Below, one piece after another: positions 8,332 to 17,013 of a stretch of 64,000 nt of DNA (within the stretch, counting starts at the first letter, position 1; each line of letters starts with the position of its first letter). Under the pieces are notes generated by a model. The model was given only the letters and a program-made list of their open reading frames with translations. It searched no databases and had not been told where the DNA came from. The stretch lies in contig NZ_JAAALA010000004.1 of the NCBI RefSeq assembly GCF_009905535.1, positions 62,001 to 126,000 of the forward strand, read 5' to 3'. The translations under genes and the position numbers were made by a program. Origin of the DNA: Caulobacter sp. SLTY (GTDB lineage Bacteria > Pseudomonadota > Alphaproteobacteria > Caulobacterales > Caulobacteraceae).

Positions 8332-9141
8332 ATGACAAACACCATCATGCTGATCCACGGCGCCTGGCTGACCCCCGCCTCGTGGGAGCGGTTCAAGGGC
8401 CGCTACGAGGCCAAGGGCTACACCGTGGTCGCCCCGGCCTGGCCGACCCATTCGGGAACCCCCGCCCAGATGCGCGCCAACCCGCCGGCCGGCATGGGCC
8501 AACTCGGCGTCAAGCAGATCGTCGACCACTATGAGGCCGAGATCCGCAAGCTGCCCGAACAGCCGATCCTGATGGGCCACAGCTTCGGCGGCCTGTTCGT
8601 CCAGCTGCTGCTCGACCGGGGCCTGGGCGCCGTGGGCGTGGCCATCGATCCGGGCGCGCCGTTCGGGGTGCTGGTGCATCCGACCGCGGTGATCACCAGC
8701 CTGCCGGTGTTCACCACCTGGAACGCCTGGAACAAGGCGCTGCCGTTCACGCGCAAGAGCTTCGCCACCGGCTTCGCCAACACCCTGCCGGAAAGCCAGC
8801 TGGCGGCCGAGTACGACGCCCAGATCGTCCCCTCGCCAGGCCGCATCTTTTACGACGTGGTGCTGGGCCGGGGCGCCAAGGTCAACTGGAAGAACCCCAG
8901 GCGCGCGCCGCTGCTGCTGGTCGCCGCCGAGCACGACCGCACCGTGCCCACCCCCATGGTCCGCCAGAACTACGCAAAGCAGAAGCGCGCCCCCTCGGCG
9001 ACCGACTTCCACCTGTTCTACGGACGCAGCCACTACCTCTGCAACGAAAGCGGCTGGGAAGAGGTGGCGGACTACTGCCTCGACTGGGCCGTCGCCCACC
9101 TGCCCGCCGAGGCCAAGCCGAAGCTGGCGGCGGTTGCCTGA
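8332..9141 (+). CDS. alpha/beta-hydrolase fold protein (copy 1 of a close pair)
   Basis: A 269-residue cytoplasmic alpha/beta hydrolase. The oxyanion loop is LIHGAWL, the nucleophile elbow is GHSFGG with S84, an acid residue candidate lies in AAEHDRTVP, and the histidine is in YGRSHYL. AGGAG precedes the ATG. It closely resembles the protein at 10276-11046 (both share LPEQPIL-GHSFGGL and LLLDRG), so the two are probably duplicates. Substrate unknown; small ester or lactone hydrolysis is typical of the fold. A 130-base palindromic repeat begins just after its stop. Confidence 0.85.
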   Translation: MTNTIMLIHGAWLTPASWERFKGRYEAKGYTVVAPAWPTHSGTPAQMRANPPAGMGQLGVKQIVDHYEAEIRKLPEQPILMGHSFGGLFVQLLLDRGLGAVGVAIDPGAPFGVLVHPTAVITSLPVFTTWNAWNKALPFTRKSFATGFANTLPESQLAAEYDAQIVPSPGRIFYDVVLGRGAKVNWKNPRRAPLLLVAAEHDRTVPTPMVRQNYAKQKRAPSATDFHLFYGRSHYLCNESGWEEVADYCLDWAVAHLPAEAKPKLAAVA

Positions 9142-9146
9142 TCACC

Positions 9147-9276
9147 GTCGTCCCGGACGGCCGCAGGCCGATCCGGGACCCAGGGGTGACAGAGAACAAT
9201 CCGCGCCGCTTCGACCGGCGGCGCATGGCCCTCCTGGGTCCCGGCTCTCCGCGCTTCGCGCTGCGGCCGGGATGAC
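9147..9276. repeat. dispersed intergenic palindromic repeat, copy A
   Basis: This element starts GTCGTCCCGGACGGCCGCAG and ends GGGATGAC, with inner complementary arms ATCCGGGACCCAGG and CCTGGGTCCCGG. It fills nearly the whole gap between two hydrolase genes. A second copy with almost identical outer 45 bases and a divergent centre lies at 10128-10258. The conserved arms with a variable middle suggest selection on a folded structure. It carries no reading frame and no terminator-like T-run. Confidence 0.8.
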
Positions 9277-9303
9277 GGGAGATTTGAAGAAAGGAAAAAT
9301 ACC

Positions 9304-10125
9304 ATGCCGTACGTGACCGCCAAGGATGGCGCGCAGATCTTCTACAAGGACTGGGGCAAGGGCCAGCCGGTCCTTTTCTCTCACGGCTGGCCGCTGACGG
9401 CCGACGCCTGGGACGGGCAGATGCAGTTCCTGGGCTCGAACGGCTACCGCGTGGTCGCCCATGATCGTCGCAGCCACGGCCGCTCGGACCAGACCTGGGA
9501 CGGGAATCATATGGATGGTTACGCCGACGACCTGGCGGCGGTGATCGACACGCTGGACCTGAAGGACATCGTCCTGGTCGGCCACTCGACCGGCGGCGGC
9601 GAGATCACCCACTACGTCGGCCGTCACGGCACGGCGCGGGTGGCCAAGGTGGTGCTGATCGGCGCCGTCCCGCCCCTGATGCTCAAGACGCCGGGCAATC
9701 CGGGCGGCCTGCCGATCGAGGTGTTCGACGGCATCCGCAAGGGCACGTTCGACAACCGCACCCAGTTCTTCAAGGACCTGGCGGTCCCCTTCTACGGCTA
9801 CAACCGCGAAGGGGCGACGCTGTCCGAAGGGGTCCGCGACAGCTTCTGGCTCCAGGGGATGATGGGCGGCATCAAGGGCCAGCTCGACTGCATCCACGAG
9901 TTCTCGGAAGTCGACTACACCGAGGACCTCAAGAAGATAGACCGGCCGTGCCTGATCCTGCACGGGGACGACGACCAGATCGTGCCGATCGGCGCCTCGG
10001 CCCTGATGTCCTCGAAGATCGTGCCGGGCGCCAAGCTGAAGGTCTATCCCGGCGCGCCTCACGGCTTCCCGACCACCCACCAGGACGAGGTCAACCAGGA
10101 CCTCCTGGACTTCATCAAATCCTGA
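9304..10125 (+). CDS. alpha/beta hydrolase, non-heme haloperoxidase/arylesterase-like
   Basis: A 273-residue member of the chloroperoxidase/arylesterase branch of the alpha/beta hydrolases. It has the [15 protein letters not shown] start and [10 protein letters not shown] typical of the branch, nucleophile S95 in GHSTGGGE, the aspartate in [10 protein letters not shown] and the histidine in [10 protein letters not shown]. These cofactor-free enzymes hydrolyse small esters and, with peroxide, can form peracids. AAAGGAAAAA precedes the ATG. It sits between the two copies of the dispersed repeat and between the two duplicated hydrolases. Confidence 0.88.
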   Translation: MPYVTAKDGAQIFYKDWGKGQPVLFSHGWPLTADAWDGQMQFLGSNGYRVVAHDRRSHGRSDQTWDGNHMDGYADDLAAVIDTLDLKDIVLVGHSTGGGEITHYVGRHGTARVAKVVLIGAVPPLMLKTPGNPGGLPIEVFDGIRKGTFDNRTQFFKDLAVPFYGYNREGATLSEGVRDSFWLQGMMGGIKGQLDCIHEFSEVDYTEDLKKIDRPCLILHGDDDQIVPIGASALMSSKIVPGAKLKVYPGAPHGFPTTHQDEVNQDLLDFIKS

Positions 10126-10127
10126 TC

Positions 10128-10258
10128 GTCATCCCGGACGGCCGCAGGCCGATCCGGGACCCAGGGGTGACGGAGCGTCGTCGGTCCAGACGCCGACTAT
10201 CTGCCACGCGCCCCTGGGTCCCGGCTCTCCAGCCCTTCGGGCTTCCGGCTGGGATGAC
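10128..10258. repeat. dispersed intergenic palindromic repeat, copy B
   Basis: Second copy of the 130-base element, starting GTCATCCCGGACGGCCGCAG two bases after the preceding stop codon and ending GGGATGAC. The inner arms pair GGGACCCAGGGG with CCCCTGGGTCCC, and a small secondary hairpin AGCCCTTCGGGCTT lies near the 3' end. The outer parts match copy A while the centre differs. Confidence 0.8.
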
Positions 10259-10275
10259 GGGGAGGGGAGAACGAG

Positions 10276-11046
10276 ATGACCAAGACCATCGTCCTGATCC
10301 ACGGCGCCTGGGTGACTTCGGAGTCGTGGGCGACCTTCCGGCAACCGTTCGAGGCGGCCGGCTATAGCGTCCACACGCCGACTTGGCCGCTGCTGGATGG
10401 CTTCACGGCCGCCGAGATCAACGCCCGGCCGCCGGAGGGTTTCGGCGCTCTGACGGTCGGACGGGTCGTCGACCACCTGCAGCGCTTCATCGAGGCCCTG
10501 CCCGAACAGCCGATCCTGATCGGCCATAGCTTTGGCGGCCTTTACACCCAGCTGCTGCTCGACCGCGGCGTCGGGGCAGCGGGCGTGGCGCTGAACCCGG
10601 TGCTGATTGGTGGAATCGTACCTGGGCCGACCACGCTGGGCGCCGCCCTGCCGATCCTGCTGCGGCCCAATGGCTGGAACCGGCCCTATGCTTTCACGCG
10701 GGAACGCTGGTTCCGCCGCTTCGCCAACGGCGCCCCGAGAGCGCTGTCGGACGAGGCCTACGATACCTACGTCATCCCCGCGCCCAGCCGCATCTTCTAC
10801 CAGGCGGCCAGCTGGATCGGGACCCTGGTCGATCCCCGCCGCCGCACGGCGCCCCTGCTCATCACCGAGGGCGACGCCGACCGGCTGGTCACCCCCTACC
10901 TGTCGCGCTCGGCCTTCAACATCCAGCGGCGCTCGGCCGCCCGGACCGACTACGCCGCCTTTCCGGGCCAGAGCCATTTCCTGATCGCCGAGCCCGGATG
11001 GGAGCGGGTGGCCGACACCGCGCTCCGCTGGATCCAGGACCTCTAG
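10276..11046 (+). CDS. alpha/beta-hydrolase fold protein (copy 2 of a close pair)
   Basis: A 256-residue alpha/beta hydrolase paralogous to the protein at 8332-9141. It has LIHGAWV at the N-terminus, nucleophile S85 in GHSFGGL, an acid candidate in ITEGDADRLV and a histidine in PGQSHFL. GGGGAGG precedes the ATG. Its last four bases overlap the convergent membrane-protein gene. The central cap region differs more than the core from copy 1, so the substrates may have diverged. No substrate can be assigned. Confidence 0.85.
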   Translation: MTKTIVLIHGAWVTSESWATFRQPFEAAGYSVHTPTWPLLDGFTAAEINARPPEGFGALTVGRVVDHLQRFIEALPEQPILIGHSFGGLYTQLLLDRGVGAAGVALNPVLIGGIVPGPTTLGAALPILLRPNGWNRPYAFTRERWFRRFANGAPRALSDEAYDTYVIPAPSRIFYQAASWIGTLVDPRRRTAPLLITEGDADRLVTPYLSRSAFNIQRRSAARTDYAAFPGQSHFLIAEPGWERVADTALRWIQDL

Positions 11047-12146
11047 GCGGCAGCCGCAACCCTGGCCGGGGTGACCAGCCGCCAGGCCGAGCCCAGGATG
11101 TTGCCGACCGTCTCGATCATCATGAAGATGACGATCATGGTGAGAAGGATCGACAGGCTGAAGTGGCCGCCAGCCATCCGCTGGGCGCCGTCGATGAGGG
11201 TCTGCAGCGAGTCGACCTTGATCACGGGCGACAGGGCCGAGTAGCTCCACAGCCAGAGCAGGCCGCCCAGCCGGACCAGGGCCAGGGTGAGCTGGCCGAA
11301 GGCATAGGCGCGCCGCGCGCCGGGCCGCCAAGCGCGGTACAGTTCAAGGCCGATGCGGACCGCCAGGTAGACCAGGATGGGCCAGAAGCCGGCCTCGACG
11401 ATCCCGGTCAGGATGGCTCCGTAGTCCGTTCCGCCGAACACCCAGCTGCCCGCGCCCGGCCGCAGGTCGGCGATGGGCAGCACGCCTAGCCACCAGAGCA
11501 GCAGTACGGTGAAACCCATCGCCGCGCCCAACGCGTTGGCGGTCGGGGAACTGGATTTCCAGGTCATGGCCTTGCTCTGGGTCTGGCCTTTGCCCTGCCC
11601 GGACTTGAAGGAGCGCTCGAGCGACTCGGTGTCCAGCGCGCCCAGTTCGAACAGATGCAGGTCCTTGACCCGCCATTCGCGCAGGAACTTCGGCTTGTCG
11701 GCCTCCGGCAGCCGCTCGATGATGAAGCCGCCGATGGCGGCGAGACCGATCAGGGTAATGCCGCCCTGGAACAGGTTGGCGAAGGTCTGGCCGATCGCCT
11801 GCCCAAGGTGGACCTCGCCGACCAGCACCTGGACCAGGCTGGCCAGCAGATGGATGCAGACCAGCGCCGCCAGCCCGATCTTCACCGCGAACAGCCAGTA
11901 GGGATAGAGCTCCGGCCCGACCACATGGTTGGCGCCGGTGTGATAGCGGCCGGCGACGGACAGGGGGTGGCCGACCTCATGCAGGATGGCCTCCTGTTCG
12001 GCCTCGGTCAGCGGCCGTCCCAGTTCCTCCTCCCGCGCCTCGAAGCGGCTGAGGATCATGTCGCGCAACTCCGCGACGATGTCCTCGCGAACGGCCTTGG
12101 GCAGGTTGGCGGCGACCGCCCTCAGGTATTGATCCAGCAGGGTCAT
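11043..12146 (-). CDS. polytopic membrane protein with N-terminal HAAS-like helical domain
   Basis: A 367-residue membrane protein. The first 75 residues (LLDQYLRAVAANLP, VAELRDMILSRFE, EEELGRPLTEAEQ) resemble the helical HAAS signalling domain often encoded beside PadR regulators. At least six hydrophobic segments follow. The ATG used has GGAGAGGG upstream and overlaps the PadR stop as ATGA, so the two are translationally coupled. Paired PadR/HAAS modules usually respond to envelope or membrane stress. The product is unassigned beyond that, and the PadR partner probably represses the pair. Confidence 0.72.
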   Translation of the reverse strand: MTLLDQYLRAVAANLPKAVREDIVAELRDMILSRFEAREEELGRPLTEAEQEAILHEVGHPLSVAGRYHTGANHVVGPELYPYWLFAVKIGLAALVCIHLLASLVQVLVGEVHLGQAIGQTFANLFQGGITLIGLAAIGGFIIERLPEADKPKFLREWRVKDLHLFELGALDTESLERSFKSGQGKGQTQSKAMTWKSSSPTANALGAAMGFTVLLLWWLGVLPIADLRPGAGSWVFGGTDYGAILTGIVEAGFWPILVYLAVRIGLELYRAWRPGARRAYAFGQLTLALVRLGGLLWLWSYSALSPVIKVDSLQTLIDGAQRMAGGHFSLSILLTMIVIFMMIETVGNILGSAWRLVTPARVAAAA

Positions 12147-12499
12147 TGGCCCTCTCCGTCGGTTTTGGGGTTGGGGAGCATCCGGTCCAGCGAGGCGGAG
12201 ATTCTCCGCCACTCGGCCGCCAGCCGCTCCAGCATGGTCACGCCGGCGGGGGAGAGGCGGTAGAACCGCTTCTTGCGCCGGTCTTCCTCGCGCCATTCAC
12301 TGTCGAGCAGGCCCTGGGATTCGAGACGGCGCAGCAGGGGATAAAGGGTGCTTTCCTCCATCTCGAGCCCGTCCTCGGCCAGGGCGACGCGCAGGGAATA
12401 GCCGTATTGCTCGGTCGTCAGCCGGGCCATGACGGCGAGGATCAGAGATCCCCGGCGCAGCTCCAGCTTCAAACTTTCGAACAGATCGGTGTCGGTCAT
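12143..12499 (-). CDS. PadR-family transcriptional regulator
   Basis: A 118-residue PadR regulator. The winged helix carries GSLILAVMARLTTEQYGYSL, MEESTLYPLLRRLESQGLL and the wing RKKRFYRLSPAG. The ATG chosen has GGAG eight bases upstream; the frame is open for 12 further codons with no family match. It is the first gene of a two-gene operon with the HAAS-like membrane protein. Repeats of ACACAGT/ACTGTGT just upstream are a likely self-operator. PadR proteins are usually repressors released by a ligand or membrane signal. Confidence 0.9.
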   Translation of the reverse strand: MTDTDLFESLKLELRRGSLILAVMARLTTEQYGYSLRVALAEDGLEMEESTLYPLLRRLESQGLLDSEWREEDRRKKRFYRLSPAGVTMLERLAAEWRRISASLDRMLPNPKTDGEGQ

Positions 12500-12520
12500 G
12501 ACGGCTCCGCCCTCGCGCCA

Positions 12521-12558
12521 CATAGTGTGTGACACACAGTGTATGGCGCATACTGTGT
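12521..12558. promoter_or_regulatory. candidate PadR operator
   Basis: Just upstream of the PadR start lie clustered half-sites: GTGTGTGACACAC at 12525-12537 and the imperfect palindrome ACACAGTGTATG / CATACTGTGT at 12534-12558. The tract is noticeably more AT-rich than the surrounding DNA and probably overlaps the promoter. Assignment to PadR is inference from position. Confidence 0.5.
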
Positions 12559-12640
12559 GACGCTGTCAAGCGGGTGTGGTGGGGACTGGATCTCGGCGCA
12601 GGAGCGGATGTGATTGGATATGGCGGTGAGGGCCGAGTTC

Positions 12641-12674
12641 CTGTCCCCGACTTGGCGCGACAGGTCGGGGACAG
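12641..12674. repeat. perfect 11-bp inverted repeat with 12-base loop
   Basis: CTGTCCCCGAC and GTCGGGGACAG form a perfect stem around TTGGCGCGACAG. It lies in the 235-base gap between the PadR gene and the downstream end of the CrtC-like gene, in which nothing else coding was seen. There is no T-run, so it is more likely a dispersed structural repeat or a factor-dependent end site than an intrinsic terminator. Confidence 0.55.
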
Positions 12675-12734
12675 CTACGCCGGGCGCAGTCGGTGCATTA
12701 GGCGCAAAGGTCAGCGCAGCGGCGAAGCAGTCCC

Positions 12735-14090
12735 CTACACCCCCAGGAAGGCCAGCCCCCGCTGGAGGTACTGCCCCGGCGCCTCGTAGCCGACGCTCTC
12801 GCTGTAGCCCTGGCCGATGGTCACCGTGCAGGGGCCGGTCTGGTTGTTGCTGGGGCCGCGGTTGAGGACGGTGACGGTCACCGGGGTCTCTCCGGCGATC
12901 TTCAGGTTTCCGGTGGCGAAGCTGCCGTCCGGATAGACCGGGCCGGGCACGACGGTGAGGTCAAATTGGAAGCCGCCGTTCCAGTCGGTGACGTCGTAGC
13001 GCCAGACCGTGGGCATCATCACGTTCTCGAGGAAGGGCGCGAAGCGGTCGAGGGTCTGGGAGCCCATCAGCGCGGTGGTGGTGAACCCGGTCTCCGTGCG
13101 GCTGACATAGAGGCCGTATTCGAAGAAGGCGTTGTTGTTCAGCGTGCCGGTGACGAAGGAAGCGCCGGTGAAGGCGTCGCCGTTGGCCAGGTTGAACTGG
13201 CACCAGGACCAGCCGTCGAGCGCCTGGGTCAGCGTCCAGCCTGGGGCCGGGCTTGGGGCGGGAAACGGCTTTTCCGGCGGGCGGTACATGATCAGCTGGT
13301 GATCGATCCAGCCGAGCCCGGAGACCGGATAGGTCACGCCTTCGACCACCACCGTCCCGGTGACCTTGAGCTGCGGCCAGCTGTAGTAGATGCCGAGCTT
13401 GGGGGCCGGGGTCGTCCCGTTGATGCCCTGAAGGAACAGGCCGTTCTCGCCCTCGAAGTCCGAGGTCAGGGTCAGCTGGACGTTCATGTTGTCCCCGTCG
13501 TCGATCACCACGGTGAACGGCACGACATTGCCGCTGACGTCGTTCGGACCGGCGTAGGAGTCGGGGCCGCACTGATAGAGGAACGGTTGGGTCTCGAAGG
13601 CGGTCTGGCCGCCCAGGGCCGACCACTGGACGTTGGGCGAGCGGCGGACGATCCTGGAGACGCCGCCGGCCGAGATCGTCACGGTCGCGGCGGAATCGAC
13701 CACCTGCGACTGGGCCGGGGTCCAGCCGTTGGCCTGCTCCACGGCGACCGTCACCGCCCGGTTGCGGGCCATCACCCCCAGCACATGCACCTGGCCCTCT
13801 TTAGGGTCGTTGTCGACGGTCAGGTTCGCGCTGAACCAGTACCACTCCGAGCCGTTCTCCAGATGCAGGGCATAGTCGGCGGGGAAGGCGAGGGTGGTCG
13901 GCGGCGCGTCGGCGCCGTAGCTGGCGCCGTTGCCCAGCATGCCGATGATCACTGCCATCTGCTGGGCGGTGCTGACCTGTCCGGCGGCCGTCAACAGGGC
14001 TGGGAAGCAGTCCGGCCGCCAGTCCTCCGGGATGGATTGCATGGAGGCGACGACCGCCTCGGCGACGGATGTCTGATCAATGGCGGTCAT
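12735..14090 (-). CDS. CrtC/AttH lipocalin-like domain protein
   Basis: A 451-residue protein with no clear signal peptide. The region around residues 225-275 (LGIYYSWPQLKVTGTV followed by VSGLGWIDHQL) matches the hallmark of the AttH/CrtC (hydroxyneurosporene-hydratase-like) lipocalin superfamily, and the rest is beta-rich with many glycine and aromatic turns. In photosynthetic bacteria CrtC hydrates carotenoids. No other carotenoid gene is present here, so a different hydrophobic ligand or substrate is more likely. It sits upstream of nothing obvious and downstream of the Baeyer-Villiger monooxygenase gene on the same strand, 58 bases apart. Confidence 0.6.
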   Translation of the reverse strand: MTAIDQTSVAEAVVASMQSIPEDWRPDCFPALLTAAGQVSTAQQMAVIIGMLGNGASYGADAPPTTLAFPADYALHLENGSEWYWFSANLTVDNDPKEGQVHVLGVMARNRAVTVAVEQANGWTPAQSQVVDSAATVTISAGGVSRIVRRSPNVQWSALGGQTAFETQPFLYQCGPDSYAGPNDVSGNVVPFTVVIDDGDNMNVQLTLTSDFEGENGLFLQGINGTTPAPKLGIYYSWPQLKVTGTVVVEGVTYPVSGLGWIDHQLIMYRPPEKPFPAPSPAPGWTLTQALDGWSWCQFNLANGDAFTGASFVTGTLNNNAFFEYGLYVSRTETGFTTTALMGSQTLDRFAPFLENVMMPTVWRYDVTDWNGGFQFDLTVVPGPVYPDGSFATGNLKIAGETPVTVTVLNRGPSNNQTGPCTVTIGQGYSESVGYEAPGQYLQRGLAFLGV

Positions 14091-14148
14091 GGCGGGCTCC
14101 CCTCGATCCGTCGATCAGACGACGAATCGAGAGGCCCCACAACCATCA

Positions 14149-15972
14149 TCAGGTGAGGGTCAGCCCTTCCAGCCGGCCCTCGTTGCGCCAGTTGGTGATC
14201 AGCTCGATGAAGGCGATCGAGCCCTTGCCGTAGGGGCCGTTGCGGGCCGCCAGGGCCGAGGGCTGGCCCTCGTTGTTGTAGTAGCCGGGGGTACATTCCT
14301 CGGCGAACTTCTGGCGCTGGATGGCGCAGGCCATCACCTCCTCGACCCAGGCGTTCTCGGCCTCGACCGTGGCCTCGACGACGGTGGCCTGGCGCGAACC
14401 GGCTTCGCTGATGATGTAGGCGGCGTGCTTGGACTGCTCGTTCAGCATGTGGGGGTAGTTGGCGGTGAACCCCGACTGGCTGTTGGCGAAGATGAAGCAG
14501 TTGGGGAAGCCGTTGACATGCATGCCGTGCAGGGTGGTCACCCCCTCGGCCCACTTCTGGGTCAGGGTCAGGCCGTCACGGCCTGTGACGTCATAGCCGG
14601 CGCGGCGGGCGTAAGAGGTGCCGACCTCGAACCCGGTGCCGAAGATCAGGCAGTCGAGCTCGTACTCGACCCCGTTCACCACCACACCCTTTTCGGTGAT
14701 CCGGTCCACGCCCTTGCCGTCGGTGTCGACCAGGGTGACGCCCGGCTTGTTGAAGGCGGCCAGGTACTCATCGTGGAAGCAGGGGCGCTTGCAGAACTGG
14801 TTGTACCAGGGCTTCAGAGCCTCGGCGGTCTTGGGATCGGCCACCACACTGTCCACCCGCGCTCGGATCGATTCCATCTTCTGGAAGTCGGCCAGTTGCA
14901 GCAGCTCGGCCGGATCGCCCGGGCCCAGCTCGCCCTTGGCGGCGCGGCGGGCGGCGGCGAGGCCGAGGTTGCGGATGATGTCGGTCCAGCCGTCGGAGAC
15001 CAGGTCCTCCTTGGTCCAGCCGCCGCTGACCAGGACGTTGAAATTGTCCATCCGGTACTGCTGCCAGCCCGGCTCCAGGCTCTTGGCCCACTCCGGATCG
15101 GTCGGCCGGTTGTTGCGCACGTCGATGGAGGAGGGGGTGCGCTGGAACACGAACAGTTCCTTGGCGCCCTCGGCCAGGTGCGGCACGCACTGCACGGCGG
15201 TGGCGCCGGTGCCGATGATCCCGACCCGCTTGTCGGCCAGCTTGTCCAGCCCGCCCATCGGGCTGCCGCCGGTGTAGTCATAGTCCCAGCGGCTGGTGTG
15301 GAAGGTGTGGCCCTTGAAGCTGTCGACGCCTGGAATGCCGGGCAGTTTGGGCCGATGCAGCGGGCCGTTGGCCATCACCACATAGCGGGCCTTCATCGCA
15401 TCGCCGCGGTTGGTGCGGATGGTCCAGCGCTTGGCCTCCTCGTCCCACTCCATGCCGGTGACTTCGGTCTGGAAACAGACGTCGCGGTAGAGGTCGAAGT
15501 GGCGCCCGATCCGCTGGCAGTAGTCGAGAATTTCCGGCGCGCGGGTGTACTTCTCGACCGGCATGTAGCCGACCTCTTCCAGCAGCGGCAGATAGACGTA
15601 GCTCTCGATATCGCAGGCCGCGCCGGGATAACGGTTCCAATACCAGGTGCCGCCGAAGTCGCCGCCCTTCTCGATCATCCGCACGCTGTCGATCCCGGCC
15701 TCGCGCAGGCGCGCCCCGGCCAGCAGACCGCCGAAGCCGCCGCCGATCACCACCACCTCGACCTCATCGGTCAGCGGCTCGCGGGTGAAGCCGGGCTTCA
15801 CATAGGGGTCTTCCAGATAGCGGGCGTAGTCGCCGGCGATCTCGACGTACTGCTCGTTGCCGTCCTTGCGCAGGCGCTTGTCGCGCTCGGCCCGGTACTT
15901 GGCGCGCAGGGCGGCCGCATCGATGTCGCCGAAGGGCGAGGTCGGGGCGATGGGTTCGGCGGTGTCGGCCAT
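14149..15972 (-). CDS. flavin-dependent Baeyer-Villiger monooxygenase
   Basis: A 607-residue class B flavoprotein monooxygenase. The FAD site is GGGFGG (77-82), the Baeyer-Villiger fingerprint F-x-G-x3-H-x3-W-D is exact at 219-230 ([12 protein letters not shown]), and the NADPH site is GTGATA (254-259). The extended N-terminus and overall length fit the cyclohexanone/cyclopentadecanone/steroid monooxygenase group. It would convert a ketone to an ester or lactone with O2 and NADPH. Adjacent SDR and hydrolase genes in the region make an alcohol-to-ketone-to-ester catabolic route plausible. Substrate not determinable. Confidence 0.92.
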   Translation of the reverse strand: MADTAEPIAPTSPFGDIDAAALRAKYRAERDKRLRKDGNEQYVEIAGDYARYLEDPYVKPGFTREPLTDEVEVVVIGGGFGGLLAGARLREAGIDSVRMIEKGGDFGGTWYWNRYPGAACDIESYVYLPLLEEVGYMPVEKYTRAPEILDYCQRIGRHFDLYRDVCFQTEVTGMEWDEEAKRWTIRTNRGDAMKARYVVMANGPLHRPKLPGIPGVDSFKGHTFHTSRWDYDYTGGSPMGGLDKLADKRVGIIGTGATAVQCVPHLAEGAKELFVFQRTPSSIDVRNNRPTDPEWAKSLEPGWQQYRMDNFNVLVSGGWTKEDLVSDGWTDIIRNLGLAAARRAAKGELGPGDPAELLQLADFQKMESIRARVDSVVADPKTAEALKPWYNQFCKRPCFHDEYLAAFNKPGVTLVDTDGKGVDRITEKGVVVNGVEYELDCLIFGTGFEVGTSYARRAGYDVTGRDGLTLTQKWAEGVTTLHGMHVNGFPNCFIFANSQSGFTANYPHMLNEQSKHAAYIISEAGSRQATVVEATVEAENAWVEEVMACAIQRQKFAEECTPGYYNNEGQPSALAARNGPYGKGSIAFIELITNWRNEGRLEGLTLT

Positions 15973-16026
15973 CGGTCAGGATCCTTGAAGATTTTGATGA
16001 GTGTCGGTGTTTGACCTCGGGTCAGG

Positions 16027-16896
16027 TCAAGCGTCGGTTTTGGTGAGCTCCGCGGCGCCGGCCCAGAGCTTCTCGCGCTCCTTGAGGCGGCGGGCCTGTT
16101 CCTCGACATCCCAGCTGTGGCGCGGGCCGACGGTCATGCCGCCGTCGACCACCAGGTGGGTGCCGGTGACGAAGCCGCTGGCCGGGCTGGCGAGGTAGAG
16201 GGCGGCCTGGGCGATGTCGTCCGCCTCGCCCGGCCGGGCAACCGGCTGGGCCAGGTGGGCGGCGCCCCGCATGGTGGTCTTCACCACCGTCTTGATCTGC
16301 GTGGGCATCTCGCCGGGGGTGAAGATGTTGGTCAGGATGAAGCCGGGGCAGATGGCGTTCACCCGGATGTTGTATTTGCTGAGCTCCGCCGCCCCGCACT
16401 TGGTCAGCTGCAGCACCCCGGCCTTGGCGGCCGAATAGGCGATCGGCCCCATCCCGGCCTGCAGGGCCGCGACGCTGGCGGTGTTGACGATCGCCCCGCC
16501 GCCCCGCGCCTTCATGTACGGAATGGCGTAGCGCATGCCCAGCGCCACCGAGCGCAGCAGCAGGTCCTGGCTGTGATCCCAAAGGGCGCCGGTCATCTCC
16601 TCGATGGGGGTGGGCGAGCCGCCGGCGCCGGCGTTGTTGAACAGGATGTCGAGGCCGCCGAACCGCTGGCTGGCGATCTCCATGGTGACCGCGATGTCGT
16701 CCTCGCTCATCACGTCGCAGCGGTGGAAGGCGACCTGGCCGGGGAAGGCATCTTCCAGGAGCCGGCCGCCCTCGGCGTCGATGTCGGCGGCCAGCACCTT
16801 GGCGCCGGCCTCGACGAACCGCTCCACGCTGGCCCGGCCGATCCCCGAGGCGGCCCCGGTGATCACCGCGACCTTGCCGTCCAGACTGATGGTCAT
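16027..16896 (-). CDS. short-chain dehydrogenase/reductase
   Basis: A 289-residue classical SDR with TGAASGIG (13-20), NNAG (87-90), S141, Y154 and K158. GVSSL-type substrate signatures are absent. The ATG used follows GGGAG; a 14-codon upstream extension has no homology. The C-terminal tail is about 30 residues longer than the typical fold and charged. It lies 54 bases upstream of the monooxygenase gene on the same strand, so an alcohol dehydrogenase feeding ketone to the Baeyer-Villiger enzyme is a reasonable inference. Confidence 0.9.
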   Translation of the reverse strand: MTISLDGKVAVITGAASGIGRASVERFVEAGAKVLAADIDAEGGRLLEDAFPGQVAFHRCDVMSEDDIAVTMEIASQRFGGLDILFNNAGAGGSPTPIEEMTGALWDHSQDLLLRSVALGMRYAIPYMKARGGGAIVNTASVAALQAGMGPIAYSAAKAGVLQLTKCGAAELSKYNIRVNAICPGFILTNIFTPGEMPTQIKTVVKTTMRGAAHLAQPVARPGEADDIAQAALYLASPASGFVTGTHLVVDGGMTVGPRHSWDVEEQARRLKEREKLWAGAAELTKTDA

Positions 16897-17013
16897 CTTT
16901 GTTCGCTCCCTTGACCGGACAATACATCCGCCCGCCAAGGCGACAAACCCGAAATTCGAAAATGCGCCAATGTCGCTATTCAGCGGAGCGTAAGCCCGTT
17001 CCCGCTGTAGGAA

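Noticed and set aside
9147..10258. CRISPR-like array from the two similar repeats
   Set aside because: Only two copies, each about 130 bases with a gene between them, and no cas genes nearby.
14080..16014. 644-codon open frame on the plus strand opposite the Baeyer-Villiger monooxygenase
   Set aside because: Repetitive valine/glycine/alanine composition and no motifs; the opposite strand encodes an exact monooxygenase fingerprint.
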